Notes under the pieces: model-generated
The model's input: only the letters and a program-made list of their open reading frames with translations
Told to the model about the DNA's origin: nothing
Database searches by the model: none
Assembly (NCBI GenBank): GCA_016788165.1
Contig: JAEUTH010000028.1
Coordinates: forward strand, 1-64,000
Direction of reading: 5' to 3'
DNA: 64,000 nt
Origin: Bacteroidia bacterium
GTDB lineage: Bacteria; Bacteroidota; Bacteroidia; AKYH767-A; OLB10
Shown: positions 28,044 to 37,976 of the stretch, piece by piece
How positions within the stretch are numbered: the first letter of the stretch is position 1
Layout: the number at the start of each line of letters is the position of its first letter
Position numbers and translations under genes: made by a program

Positions 28044-28382
28044 ATGAAAAATATTAAAGCATTATTGATTTTTTGTTTGATATGTTTTATTTCAAGCAAG
28101 GCAGTTGCACAAAAAGATACACTAATAGTTAAGTCATCTGTAAACTGTGCTACCTGTAAAAAAACAATAGAAAGCGGCCTCCGATTCGAAAAAGGTGTGC
28201 AAAAAGCAACGGTAGATTATCACAAAAAAACCGTAACAATAATTTATCGGTCAGATAAAACCGATGCCGGCCAATTGCGTTTGGCCATTTCAAACTTAGG
28301 TTACAATGCCGATACCATTGCTGCAAAACCTGATGCATATAATAAGTTACCTGCATGTTGTAAAGCAGGTGGCCACGATTAA
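28044..28382 (+). CDS. Exported heavy-metal-associated (HMA) domain protein
   Basis: 112 residues. A signal peptide (about 1-22, ending AVAQ) is followed by a ferredoxin-like HMA domain whose metal site is C35-A-T-C38 in VNCATCKKTIESGL. A second Cys pair lies near the end (PACCKAGGHD). The domain is of the copper-chaperone / CopZ type but is placed in the periplasm by its signal peptide. It follows the TonB receptor by 23 bp in the same direction, which makes a joint role in metal transfer across the envelope likely. Confidence 0.88.
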   Translation: MKNIKALLIFCLICFISSKAVAQKDTLIVKSSVNCATCKKTIESGLRFEKGVQKATVDYHKKTVTIIYRSDKTDAGQLRLAISNLGYNADTIAAKPDAYNKLPACCKAGGHD

Positions 28383-28433
28383 ACGTCAGGTTTCATTTAA
28401 ACAAGTTGCATTAACTTTTGTAGTATTGCCGCC

Positions 28434-29186
28434 ATGCTTAAAAACTTTTTGCGGCAAATATTTGCCATTTATGCTTTAATAGCTTTTATACCTACACTGG
28501 TGTTAGCTTATTTGGCTTATGTATTGGTAATAAATCTTAGCAGTGGCGATAAGGTATTGCAACGCACACATTTTGTTTCGTCATGGTGGGCAAAAATTTA
28601 CTATAGTCTTATTTTTATTCGCATACAAATTGCCAACCACAATATGCATGCAGGCAGCGGTGTGCATGTGTTTGTTTGTAATCACAGATCGTTATTAGAT
28701 GTACCTGTTTGGGCTTATGCTTGTATGCAGCCGGTAAGATTTTTATCGAAAGCCGAACTTACAAAAGTGCCCGTTTTTGGCTATGTTTTAAAACGCGTTT
28801 ATATAACCGTTGACAGAGCTGATAAAACCGACCGTTTAAAGAGCATCAACAAAATGAAAAAAACGTTAGACCAGGGTGTTTCAATTTTTTTAGCACCGGA
28901 AGGCACACGCAACCGTAGTAATAAAGTATTGCTCGATTTTAAAGAAGGAGCCTTTCGTTTAGCGGTAACCGCACAAGTACCTATTGGTATTTTAACGCTT
29001 TATAATACCGATAAACTTTTATCGCCTTCAAAACTATTTAGCATGCAGCCAGGTACAATTTATGGCGAGTGGACTGTATCGGTGCCAACTAAAGGATTAA
29101 CAGAAAACGACATACCTGAATTAAAACAGCGTTGCATGCAAATAATGGAAACCAATTATTTGCAGCTTAAAAACAAATATCAATAA
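28434..29186 (+). CDS. plsC: 1-acyl-glycerol-3-phosphate acyltransferase (PlsC-like)
   Basis: 250 residues. An N-terminal membrane helix (~8-35) is followed by the acyltransferase blocks NHRSLLDVP (the HX4D catalytic motif) and APEGTRNRS. This family acylates lysophosphatidic acid to phosphatidic acid at the inner membrane. Whether this copy is the housekeeping PlsC or another lysophospholipid acyltransferase cannot be told. It begins 51 bp after the HMA gene; the mutase gene follows after 28 bp. Confidence 0.85.
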   Translation: MLKNFLRQIFAIYALIAFIPTLVLAYLAYVLVINLSSGDKVLQRTHFVSSWWAKIYYSLIFIRIQIANHNMHAGSGVHVFVCNHRSLLDVPVWAYACMQPVRFLSKAELTKVPVFGYVLKRVYITVDRADKTDRLKSINKMKKTLDQGVSIFLAPEGTRNRSNKVLLDFKEGAFRLAVTAQVPIGILTLYNTDKLLSPSKLFSMQPGTIYGEWTVSVPTKGLTENDIPELKQRCMQIMETNYLQLKNKYQ

Positions 29187-29214
29187 TCATTTATTTAGTA
29201 TAGATTTAATTGGC

Positions 29215-30774
29215 ATGAGCACCGATAAGGAAATTAAAACCGATAGTGACATAGTAGTTGAAAAATTGTATCAAACGCTTATAGCATTAAACGAAACACC
29301 GGGGCAGTTTCCCTACACACGTGGCGTGCAAACCGATATGTACCGTGGCAAACTTTGGACTATGCGCCAATATGCCGGGTTTAGTACTGCCGAAGAATCG
29401 AATAAACGATACAAATATTTACTTCAGCAAGGTACCACGGGCTTAAGTGTTGCCTTTGATTTGCCTACTCAAATTGGCTACGACAGTAGCCACGCATTGG
29501 CCGATGGCGAAGTTGGCAAAGCAGGTGTAGCTATTGATTCGTTAGGTGATATGGAAATTTTATTTGATGGCATTGCATTGCAAAATGTAACTACCAGTAT
29601 GACCATTAATGCTACTGCCAGTACATTATTGTGCATGTATATTGCTTTGGCAAAAAAGCAAGGTGCCGATTTGAAATTAATTTCGGGCACGATACAAAAC
29701 GATATTTTAAAAGAGTATGCAGCACGTGGTACTTATATATATCCGCCTAAACCAAGTATGCGTATCATAACCGATATATTTGAGTATTGCAGTAAAGAAG
29801 TACCTAAGTGGAATACGATTAGTGTATCGGGCTATCATATCAGAGAAGCCGGTGCTAATGCAGTGCAGGAACTGGCTTTTACTTTAGCCGATGGCAAAGC
29901 TTATTTACAAGCTGCCATAAACAAAGGTTTGGATATTGATGTGTTTGCACCACGCATTTCATTTTTTTTCAATGCACATAATAATTTGTTTGAAGAAGTT
30001 GCCAAGTTTAGGGCAGCACGCAGAATGTGGGCAAACATTACCAAACAATTGGGTGCGAAAAATCCCAAATCGCAAATGTTGCGCTTTCATACACAAACAG
30101 GTGGCTCAACACTAACAGCACAACAACCACAAAACAATATAATCAGAGTTACCATACAGGCCTTAGCAGCAGTAATGGGCGGCACACAATCGTTACATAC
30201 AAATGGTTTTGATGAAGCACTTTCATTACCAACTGAAGAGGCTGCACGCATTGCATTACGTACGCAGCAAATTATAGGTTACGAAAGCGGTGTTACGCAA
30301 ACAGTTGATCCGTTAGGCGGGTCCTATTATGTAGAAGCATTAACCAATGCCATGGAAGCAAAGGCCTATGCGTATTTGCAAAAAATTGATGAAATGGGCG
30401 GTGCAGTTGCTGCCATTGAAGCCGGGTACATACAAAACGAAATTGCACAAAGTGCCTACAATTATCAAAAAGATATTGAGCATGACACGAAAATTATTGT
30501 CGGTCAGAATAAATTTGTAATTAATGAAGCACCCACTAAAGATTTATTTACCGTGGATGACAGTATCCGGCAGATACAAATAGAAAAGCTGAATGCGATT
30601 AAGGCAAAACGTAATACATTAATTGTTGAAGCAGCCTTAGAAAAAATAAAAAACGCAGCAACGGATGGCAGCAACTTAATGCCACATATTTTATATGCTG
30701 TCGAAAACTATGCTACGCTTGGCGAAATTGCTGATGTAATGCGCAATGTATTTGGCGAGTACCAGGGCTCTTAA
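29215..30774 (+). CDS. B12-dependent acyl-CoA mutase, large (catalytic) subunit only
   Basis: 519 residues, matching the TIM-barrel catalytic part of methylmalonyl-CoA mutase: [62 protein letters not shown]-type [11 protein letters not shown], and [18 protein letters not shown]. The C-terminal B12-binding domain (DxHxxG) is missing, so a separate small subunit must supply cobalamin, as in two-subunit mutases (MCM, isobutyryl- or 2-hydroxyisobutyryl-CoA types). The Tyr of DMYRG and the Arg of PSMRII, used for methylmalonyl-CoA, are present, which favours MCM; the exact substrate is not certain. The epimerase at 37977 fits an MCM pathway. Confidence 0.85.
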   Translation: MSTDKEIKTDSDIVVEKLYQTLIALNETPGQFPYTRGVQTDMYRGKLWTMRQYAGFSTAEESNKRYKYLLQQGTTGLSVAFDLPTQIGYDSSHALADGEVGKAGVAIDSLGDMEILFDGIALQNVTTSMTINATASTLLCMYIALAKKQGADLKLISGTIQNDILKEYAARGTYIYPPKPSMRIITDIFEYCSKEVPKWNTISVSGYHIREAGANAVQELAFTLADGKAYLQAAINKGLDIDVFAPRISFFFNAHNNLFEEVAKFRAARRMWANITKQLGAKNPKSQMLRFHTQTGGSTLTAQQPQNNIIRVTIQALAAVMGGTQSLHTNGFDEALSLPTEEAARIALRTQQIIGYESGVTQTVDPLGGSYYVEALTNAMEAKAYAYLQKIDEMGGAVAAIEAGYIQNEIAQSAYNYQKDIEHDTKIIVGQNKFVINEAPTKDLFTVDDSIRQIQIEKLNAIKAKRNTLIVEAALEKIKNAATDGSNLMPHILYAVENYATLGEIADVMRNVFGEYQGS

Positions 30775-30776
30775 AC

Positions 30777-30808
30777 AGTTTTGCACAACGAGCTGCAAAC
30801 TATTTTTT
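30777..30808 (+). terminator. Intrinsic terminator after the mutase gene
   Basis: agttttgca (30777-30785) pairs with tgcaaact (30794-30801) with one bulged T around a short loop, followed by attttttaa. The hairpin lies directly after the mutase stop and before the convergent META gene. Confidence 0.5.
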
Positions 30809-30860
30809 AAGAAAGTACAACTTACATGTTCGGTTATGGGTTGCTGCTAAAATTGAAGTC

Positions 30861-32261
30861 TTATTGCATGGCTTTAAAAACCATTACCGTTTCATCGTTT
30901 ACAAATAATGTAAGCATGTTGCCTGATAGTGCATAAGCATTTACTTTATGAAATGCTTTTATAAAATCATCTTCTAAATTGCCTGGGCATGCCATGCGTG
31001 TCATGGCTCCGGGCAAAAACGAAATTGTATTGTCTTTGTTTGTAAACTTCCCGTTAATATTGTTGCAACCGGTATGCCCACCATAAGTTAGTGTTTGTGT
31101 ATTGAGTGTAAGCTGAGGTAACCCTTTTATTTGATTACCGGCAATAATTTCATGGCCGTTTAGTTCGATTAACTGCCATGTTTTATTTAAAGCATTGCTT
31201 TTTTTCATTTCAAATTTATTGCGTTTGTATGTTAACGTTGTACCGTTTGGATTACTTAGTATCAAAGTATTGTCAACTATTTTATACGTTGTTGTAGCCG
31301 TTAATGCTTTCATGCATCTGTTTTCAAATCCGCCATCAGCACATGCCATTTCGGTAGCACTTATTTCGGTGAAACGAAGTGTTTTCGATTCAACAAATAA
31401 ACTCCCGCTAAAGCGATTACAACCGGCATGTCCGGTAAACGATTTTCCATTAATATCAATAATTAACTCGGGGTTCGATTTTTGTAAAATACTATGATTT
31501 ACAAATTCATTACCCACTTGCTCTAAAAACCAGTTTCCGTTTAAGTTTTCGTTTGCTAAGTATTTACCGCAACCTTTATAAATTTGATTTTGGTTGTTTT
31601 TTTCTGTCAATGTAACAGTTACTATATAGTCAAACGTTTCGCCACTCATTACATCCTTGCAAGTACCTTTTTGCCAGGTAACAGCTAAAGTTGCACGCTC
31701 GGTTTTAACCAACATGCTTTTAACATTAGCATCCATAGCCTGTTGCACTTTGCCTGGAGGCATGTTTATAACAACACCTTCCATGTTTTTAAATGTTATT
31801 TTGTTTTCAAAATCAATGTCAAGCATCCAGCCGGGCTCTTGTCCAAGTGCAAAAAAGTCTATACCATTTTTTATTTTCTGTTCATCACGTTTATCTAATG
31901 ATGTATGCATACCTGTATCATTAGTTAAAACAGTTTGATTGTTTAAAGCCCTGCCTGTTTCATCACACCACTGCATGGTATTATCATTCAAACTAAAATA
32001 TTTGTATGGTACATTGCCCGTTAATGCAACCACATTTTTGGTTCGTATGTAATTACCTGCATAAGCTTCGGGCATTTTAGGTGTATCGGCATACTGTACA
32101 ATTAAACGGTAGTACTTATCCGAACCTAAAGTTAAGCGCAGGTTTTGTTTATTATCTGAAAGGCTGATTGTTTGTGTATATGTGTTTTCAGATTGTGCCG
32201 TAGTACAATTAAACTGAAAACTTAACGCAAAAATAAGTATGATGAATCGGTGTATTTTCAT
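30861..32261 (-). CDS. Exported protein with two META (HslJ-like) domains
   Basis: 466 residues. The N-terminus is a signal sequence ending in ...FNCTTAQ; Cys19 might be a lipoprotein attachment site but the box is poor. An N-terminal domain (~25-115) resembles NlpE-like lipoprotein folds. A segment FFALGQEPGWMLDIDFENKI (~150) matches the COG3650-type domain. Two META domains follow: ~240-345 with TGHAGCNRFSG and TEMAC, and ~355-466 with GGHTGCNNINGKF and TRMACPG. META domains occur in envelope stress and heat-shock proteins; no enzyme activity is known. Periplasmic or outer-membrane localisation is inferred. It is separated from the downstream mutase gene by a terminator. Confidence 0.82.
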   Translation of the reverse strand: MKIHRFIILIFALSFQFNCTTAQSENTYTQTISLSDNKQNLRLTLGSDKYYRLIVQYADTPKMPEAYAGNYIRTKNVVALTGNVPYKYFSLNDNTMQWCDETGRALNNQTVLTNDTGMHTSLDKRDEQKIKNGIDFFALGQEPGWMLDIDFENKITFKNMEGVVINMPPGKVQQAMDANVKSMLVKTERATLAVTWQKGTCKDVMSGETFDYIVTVTLTEKNNQNQIYKGCGKYLANENLNGNWFLEQVGNEFVNHSILQKSNPELIIDINGKSFTGHAGCNRFSGSLFVESKTLRFTEISATEMACADGGFENRCMKALTATTTYKIVDNTLILSNPNGTTLTYKRNKFEMKKSNALNKTWQLIELNGHEIIAGNQIKGLPQLTLNTQTLTYGGHTGCNNINGKFTNKDNTISFLPGAMTRMACPGNLEDDFIKAFHKVNAYALSGNMLTLFVNDETVMVFKAMQ

Positions 32262-32348
32262 GGCTTACATTTTAAAATATGGATGCAAGTTTTTAATAAA
32301 TGCATAAGCCATCAAAATAATTAATAAAACATTAAAGGTAAATGCTGC

Positions 32349-35165
32349 TTAATTTTCTTTGCCTGCATTTTTAAAGTACTTAATGTTATAAGTAAAATTT
32401 ATCATGAAGTACTGTGTAAGCACATTGGTAGTTACATCTTCAAAATAGGTTTCAGTTGTGTTACGATTGAAACTGTTGTTTTGATTTAAAATATCAAACA
32501 CGGTTAATCGTAACTCAGCCGCATCATTTTTCAAAAACTTATAACCTATACCGGCATTCCATAATATAAAATCCTGATTTAAATTATCGGCCAAACCTGC
32601 ATAGTGTTGGTTGGTTACATCTGATTGAAGTACCAAGCCTTTCCAGATTGTAAACTGCATACGTAAACGAGTATTCAGATTTAAATATTCGTTGTTGGCT
32701 TGCGATTGTTGGGTATTAGTTATGTTGTTATATGAAAAGTAACTGCCTACAGAAAAATCAATCTTGGGGCTGATGTTGCTGTTTATGGAGAAACCGGTTC
32801 CAACACTTGTTGTATATGCATAATTGTTTACAAAATTTATTTGACCGGGTGTGCGGTTCAGGTTGGCATTGGCATTTATGTTTAGGTTTGATTTAATAGC
32901 TTTAAAAGGAAAACCGTAATTACTAAACATACGCACATTGTAATATCCGTTTAAGTTTTGCGGCACAGTTAACTGCGAACCTGCCGGCATATTTACACCG
33001 GCAACTTGTGTATCGGTTAAAGCAAAGTAGGTGGTATTGGCAATGTAGTCTTCGGTTTTAGTAAGATTTAAAACTGCAAATAAATTGGTGCTTTTTAGCG
33101 TGTTAACGGACGAGTATCGTATGTTAACGTTGTTTTGCCAGTCTTGACTTAAATTGGGATTACCGGCTGTAAGTTGCAGCGGGTTACTGTTGTTAACCAC
33201 ATTTTGCAATTGTGTAACCGATGGTGCATTATTACTGCTTCTATAATTTACGCGCATATTTTTTGAAGTAGTAAACTTATACTGAAACTGCGCATTAGGC
33301 AACAAGCTGTAAAATGTTTTATTTAAATTGTCGGATTGTGGAAACGTTTGTTCGTTTTTAAGTGTGGCAACCTGATACGACAAACCCGCTGTAGCATTCC
33401 ATTTGGTTTGTGTGTACATGTAACTGATGCCGCCATTGTTTGCCATATAACGGCTTTCGAAAACATTACTTAAAGTGGCATCTAAATCTGTATATGAATC
33501 GGATACTGTTTGGTAATTGTATGTTTTTTTATCGCTGTTGTTTAAATTGTAATTGTTGTTGTAGGTAAAAAGTAATTGACCTTTTTTGCCAACAGGCTCG
33601 GTGTAGGTAACATTACCACTAAATACTTTGCCTTGCGCATCGCTGTTGGTTAACTGATTTATACTATCGGTACTTAACGAGTCGAGTGCATATACGTTGT
33701 ATGAGTATAAATTGCTATTGCCTTTATTTGAGTTGAAGCCCGGTGTAAGGTTAAAAGATATGGTGCGGCCTTTTTTATCGAATGCATGTTTGTACAATAC
33801 CGGCATGGTAAAGTTGCTTGCATCAACCGATGCCGAAGTTTTATTGTTTGTGTTGCTTATTAGTATGTTGCCACTTTCGTTTTTCCCAACGGTAACAGCA
33901 TCCTGATCGTTTAATTGAAATGTAATACGTGGTTGTACGGTAATGCTGTTGGCACTGTCTATTTTATACTCTATTTTTAAGTTTGCCCTGTGGTTGCTGT
34001 TTATAATGTTTTTGTTGCTTACTTCGTTATACAGCAATGGGTTATTCTCATTGGTAAAGTAGGTGCGTTGCGTATTGCTTTTAACCACATTGTCGGCATA
34101 GTTAAAAAAGTAACTGCCCGAAATTTCAACCTTGCCAAAGGTGTTGCTATAATTTAAGCCAATTGAATGTGTTTGGGTTAGTCCTTTTTTCTGATCTACA
34201 AAAAAGCTCGATGCGTCTTGACCCATAGTACCCGTTGGGCGGCCACCACCCATACCCATTGGCGGGCGCATGCCACCACCCATACGTGGGCCACCACCAC
34301 CGCTTCCACTCATAACACCGGCCAAATCTTCGGACGAAAAATTTTGCTCATTAATATTATTGCTGCTCATTAAAATGGTAAAGCGTCTTTTTTCTTTAAA
34401 GAAGTTAAGTGCCAAACCTCCTTTGTATCTGTCGTCTGTGCCATAGCTGCCATAAACACGTCCGAAAATCCCATTTCTGAATTGTTGTTTGGTAATAATG
34501 TTCATGGTCTTGGTATTGTTGCCATCATCAAAACCTGTAAACTGTGCCTGATCGCTTTTTTGATCAAACATTTGAATTTTATCTATCATTTCGGCAGGGA
34601 TGTTTTTTAATACAGCATTGGGGTCGTCACCAAAAAACGGTTTGCCGTCAACTATTACTCTTTTCAATTCTTCGCCTTGCGTTTTTACCTTTCCATCCTC
34701 AATGGTTACACCGGGCATTTTTGTAACCAAATCTTCGGCATTTGCATCTTTATTTACTTTATATGCATCGGCATTAAATTGCATGGTATCGCCAATAAGT
34801 TTGGCAGGCAAAACATCACCCACCACTTGCGCATCTTTAAGCAAAGCTGCTTTATCGCTTAGTGTAATGTTTCCTAAATTTAAATCAGCATTTATAAATT
34901 GCTTTTTATAAAAGTCGCCAAAGCCTAAATAGGAAACTTTAATCAGATAAAGTTGGCTCTTTATTTTTTCGATTTTAAAGTCGCCATCTAAGTTGGTAAC
35001 TGTTCCGGTGGTAACCGAACTGTCGTTTGGGTTTAGTAATGCAATTGCAGCACCGGGTAGCGGTTCGTTTTTTGTATCCGTTATTTTACCCGAAATGGTG
35101 TATTGCCCTAATGCAAAAAAAGGTGTGCCGGCAATTATTAAAGCAATTATTTTTTTTAATATCAT
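32349..35165 (-). CDS. TonB-receptor-like outer membrane beta-barrel protein
   Basis: 938 residues from the ATG at 35165, which opens a signal peptide (MILKKIIALIIAGTPFFALGQ); the longer frame to 35210 adds only non-signal residues. It has a carboxypeptidase-like domain (~22-105, LPGAAIALLNPNDSSV), a plug-like segment (LVTKMPGVTIEDGKVKTQGE), then a large barrel of the OMP_b-brl_3 type. A Gly/Met/Pro-rich insert lies near residues ~280-315 (GGGPRMGGGMRPPMGMGGG). The ligand is unknown. The gene stands alone with a 211-bp upstream gap. No susC/susD partner is nearby. Confidence 0.85.
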   Translation of the reverse strand: MILKKIIALIIAGTPFFALGQYTISGKITDTKNEPLPGAAIALLNPNDSSVTTGTVTNLDGDFKIEKIKSQLYLIKVSYLGFGDFYKKQFINADLNLGNITLSDKAALLKDAQVVGDVLPAKLIGDTMQFNADAYKVNKDANAEDLVTKMPGVTIEDGKVKTQGEELKRVIVDGKPFFGDDPNAVLKNIPAEMIDKIQMFDQKSDQAQFTGFDDGNNTKTMNIITKQQFRNGIFGRVYGSYGTDDRYKGGLALNFFKEKRRFTILMSSNNINEQNFSSEDLAGVMSGSGGGGPRMGGGMRPPMGMGGGRPTGTMGQDASSFFVDQKKGLTQTHSIGLNYSNTFGKVEISGSYFFNYADNVVKSNTQRTYFTNENNPLLYNEVSNKNIINSNHRANLKIEYKIDSANSITVQPRITFQLNDQDAVTVGKNESGNILISNTNNKTSASVDASNFTMPVLYKHAFDKKGRTISFNLTPGFNSNKGNSNLYSYNVYALDSLSTDSINQLTNSDAQGKVFSGNVTYTEPVGKKGQLLFTYNNNYNLNNSDKKTYNYQTVSDSYTDLDATLSNVFESRYMANNGGISYMYTQTKWNATAGLSYQVATLKNEQTFPQSDNLNKTFYSLLPNAQFQYKFTTSKNMRVNYRSSNNAPSVTQLQNVVNNSNPLQLTAGNPNLSQDWQNNVNIRYSSVNTLKSTNLFAVLNLTKTEDYIANTTYFALTDTQVAGVNMPAGSQLTVPQNLNGYYNVRMFSNYGFPFKAIKSNLNINANANLNRTPGQINFVNNYAYTTSVGTGFSINSNISPKIDFSVGSYFSYNNITNTQQSQANNEYLNLNTRLRMQFTIWKGLVLQSDVTNQHYAGLADNLNQDFILWNAGIGYKFLKNDAAELRLTVFDILNQNNSFNRNTTETYFEDVTTNVLTQYFMINFTYNIKYFKNAGKEN

Positions 35166-35376
35166 ATATTGAAACAGCTTAAGCCAATTAGAGTTGAAAC
35201 CAAGCTGCAAGTTTAATGTTATGTAATGGATTTACACAGAAACAAAAAGTCTTTGCAGCCCTTTGTTTTAACGGCTTTACCGATTTTGAAACTTATTAAC
35301 GGCTGTTAATGTTTGTTTAATTTAAAACTTGAGTAAACAAACTTACAAATCAGGATATAAAACTTGGTTGTAATGC

Positions 35377-36186
35377 TTAGGCTTTGCCATCAACATACAA
35401 ACACAAAACCGGTATGTGGTGTTTGTTGGTAATTATTTCTTCGATGGGCTTATTTACCAAATGGCCATGCCTGCAACAAACTAATAATGAGGCGTCAATA
35501 CTTGAAGCATAATTTAAAAAATGTGTGTGCTTATCGGCAATTTCATTAATGTGATATACGGTGTAAGGTAATTGATGCTGTTGCATACTTTGGTTAATAA
35601 TATCTACATGCGCATTAACTCCGGGGCCTACAGCATCTTCTGAAAATACAAAGTGTATATGTGTTTGAAACGATTTAGCAATGGCAATTATCCAGCCTTC
35701 GATTGGGTTTTGCTGGCTGTGGTCAATCCAAATAGCTATACTTTTTAGGGCACATGGTTTCGATTCTTTTTGTACCACTAAAATAGGTAATGCCGAACCA
35801 TTAATAACTTTGGCAATAAAACTACCTATAATATGTTGTACACCGCGTATGCCATGTGTGCCAATAAACATAATGTCGGAATGGGTTTCGGAAGCCGCTT
35901 CACCTAACAGCACAAATAAGTCGCCTTCTTTCGACATGTAGTTAGCTTGCAAACCATGTTTACTTTCAATGTCGTTTACGGTGCCTTGAATTTGCTTTTT
36001 TATTTCACGGTTTAAAAAATTAGCCGACATCAGTTTGTTGCTGTTGGCATCAACATTGGCAACTTCGAATATGTGTAGCAAAAGCAGCGATGCATTAAAT
36101 CGTTTGCCAAACTCAATAGCATAGTCAGTAGCTTTTGATGCGGCATCACTTAAATCGGTAGCAATTAAAAAACGTGGGTTTTCCAT
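35377..36186 (-). CDS. Universal stress protein, tandem UspA domains
   Basis: 269 residues. The first Usp domain (1-~140) begins RFLIATDLSDAASKATDYAI and has the ATP-type GTHG...GSFIAKVINGS motif at ~110-130. The second (~150-269) is degenerate, lacking the G-x2-G-x9-G(S/T) box, but keeps the fold (ASLLVCCRHGHLVNKPIEEI). Cytoplasmic and likely stress- or growth-arrest-related; no partner can be inferred. It lies 54 bp downstream of the WD40 gene on the same strand, so it may be co-transcribed with it. Confidence 0.87.
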   Translation of the reverse strand: MENPRFLIATDLSDAASKATDYAIEFGKRFNASLLLLHIFEVANVDANSNKLMSANFLNREIKKQIQGTVNDIESKHGLQANYMSKEGDLFVLLGEAASETHSDIMFIGTHGIRGVQHIIGSFIAKVINGSALPILVVQKESKPCALKSIAIWIDHSQQNPIEGWIIAIAKSFQTHIHFVFSEDAVGPGVNAHVDIINQSMQQHQLPYTVYHINEIADKHTHFLNYASSIDASLLVCCRHGHLVNKPIEEIITNKHHIPVLCLYVDGKA

Positions 36187-36240
36187 GTGGTTGGCTTTGG
36201 TAGCAATGATAAATAAAATCTTTTTGTATTACTAAGTGTA

Positions 36241-37143
36241 CTATAGTTGTTGTTGCCAAATAATTATTGACTTATCGTCACTTACCGAAATAATTTTGTT
36301 TAAACCGGTATGCCAGTATATTTTATTTACTGAGTTTTTATGCCCCTCGGTTTTATCCAAGCTTAGTTTATGCAACACATGCCAGGTTTGTGTGTCCCAA
36401 ATTTTAATTGATTTATCGCGGCTTGCAGTGGCCATTAAGCTTTTATCGGCATTAAAAACCATATCGTAAATAGCATAATTATGCGCAGCAATTGATTTTT
36501 GTATTTGCATACTTTGTACATCTGTGATGTGCAGCATGGCATCGCGCCCACCAGTAATTATTTGGTTATCATTTATAAAAGCAATGGTGTTGCAACTCCA
36601 GTTGGTACGATGAATGGGTAAATCGGCTATTACTTGCAAGTGCTGCAAATCAAAACTTACCAGGTGTCCATTGCCACAACCAATATATGCAACATCTTGT
36701 GCAGGATGTATGGCTATGTACCTGAGTTTATGCGGGGCTATTTTTACTTGCTTAATTAATTGACCTTCGATATTACAAACAGAAAGTAAACCATCGCCAC
36801 CGGCTATTAGCATTAACTGCAATGGTTGATACGCAACAACATCATAAACTCCATTCTGATGATATCGCAATAACTTAACCTCTTTGTTTTGCGCATAGTT
36901 TATTATATGTAAATCGCCTGTGGCGGTACCCATTAAAATGTAAGGCAGTGCGTCAATAACTTTAATACAATAAATAGTACCGGCTGCTTTGGCTATAACT
37001 TTGCCTGCCGCTGCAGTTTCAGTATGCCATTGCACTAATACCTGATCGGCACCACCTGTAAGTATGGTGTTATCCAAATATCCTTTACCAATTGCATAAA
37101 TAGCTCCACTGTGACCAAGCAATTGATGTTGTTTAACCCACAT
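36241..37143 (-). CDS. WD40 repeat protein
   Basis: 300 residues made of about six or seven WD40 blades (VWHTETA-like ends, MLHITDVQ, SRDKSIKIWDTQTW, SDDKSIIIWQQQ). There is no signal peptide, so a cytoplasmic beta-propeller scaffold is likely. Function is unknown; such short stand-alone propellers occur in Bacteroidota. It lies directly upstream of the universal stress protein gene and is divergent from the rhomboid gene. Confidence 0.85.
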   Translation of the reverse strand: MWVKQHQLLGHSGAIYAIGKGYLDNTILTGGADQVLVQWHTETAAAGKVIAKAAGTIYCIKVIDALPYILMGTATGDLHIINYAQNKEVKLLRYHQNGVYDVVAYQPLQLMLIAGGDGLLSVCNIEGQLIKQVKIAPHKLRYIAIHPAQDVAYIGCGNGHLVSFDLQHLQVIADLPIHRTNWSCNTIAFINDNQIITGGRDAMLHITDVQSMQIQKSIAAHNYAIYDMVFNADKSLMATASRDKSIKIWDTQTWHVLHKLSLDKTEGHKNSVNKIYWHTGLNKIISVSDDKSIIIWQQQL

Positions 37144-37295
37144 AAAGAAAATAGTTGAGTTTAATTTGAAGCAATATTACAATCATTGTAATTACGGTAC
37201 TAATACATTTATACGAATATGCAGTTAGTGCATTGATGTTAAAATTTATTACGTTTAAGCACGTCAAAAAAAATATGTTTTCGGCCGTAAGTTAA

Positions 37296-37943
37296 ATGAT
37301 AAAGAAAACTTTGTTTAGTTTTTTAGTGCCCATTCTCTTGTTAGCCATCATGTGGTTTATTAAGTTATATGAAATTTCGATGGGTATTGACCTGGGTGTG
37401 CATGGCGTTTTACCACGCACATTAAGTGGTTTGCAGGGCATTTTGTTTTCGCCATTCTTACACGGCAGCATCAATCATTTATTAAGTAATACGTTGCCGT
37501 TTTTGTTACTGATGGCAGCGCTCATTTATTTTTACGAAGACATTTGGCTTCAATCGTTTATTGCTATGTTTTTGCTTTCGGGCATTGGTTTATGGTGCGG
37601 TGGCCGCGATAGTTATCATATTGGTGCCAGCGGCATTATATATGCCCTTACCGGTTTTTTATTTACCGAAGGTATTTTAAGGCGCGAAGTAAAATACATG
37701 GCCATAAGTTTGTTGGTAGTATTTATGTATGGCGGCACAATATGGGCCATGATGCCCATGTTTAAAACCATATCGTGGGAAGCGCATTTATTTGGTTTTA
37801 TGGCAGGTGTATTAATGGCCATTGTGTATAAAAATCAAGGCCCCAAAAAAACATTATACCAGTGGGAAAAAGATGAAGTGGACGAAATGCTGGGCGATAA
37901 AACTGAAATCAATTACACATTTATTCCCAATTCCGAAAAATAA
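37296..37943 (+). CDS. Rhomboid-family intramembrane serine protease
   Basis: 215 residues with about six transmembrane helices. The catalytic Ser112 is in GASGIIYAL and His164 in WEAHLFGFMAG. The L1-type loop contains HGSINHLLSNTLPF. It cleaves transmembrane helices of other membrane proteins; the substrate is unknown. First gene of a run with 33-, 6- and 26-bp gaps (epimerase, MFS, Fe-S protein). Confidence 0.92.
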   Translation: MIKKTLFSFLVPILLLAIMWFIKLYEISMGIDLGVHGVLPRTLSGLQGILFSPFLHGSINHLLSNTLPFLLLMAALIYFYEDIWLQSFIAMFLLSGIGLWCGGRDSYHIGASGIIYALTGFLFTEGILRREVKYMAISLLVVFMYGGTIWAMMPMFKTISWEAHLFGFMAGVLMAIVYKNQGPKKTLYQWEKDEVDEMLGDKTEINYTFIPNSEK

Positions 37944-37976
37944 ACAAACAACGTATATAGCATTGGTTACACAAGT

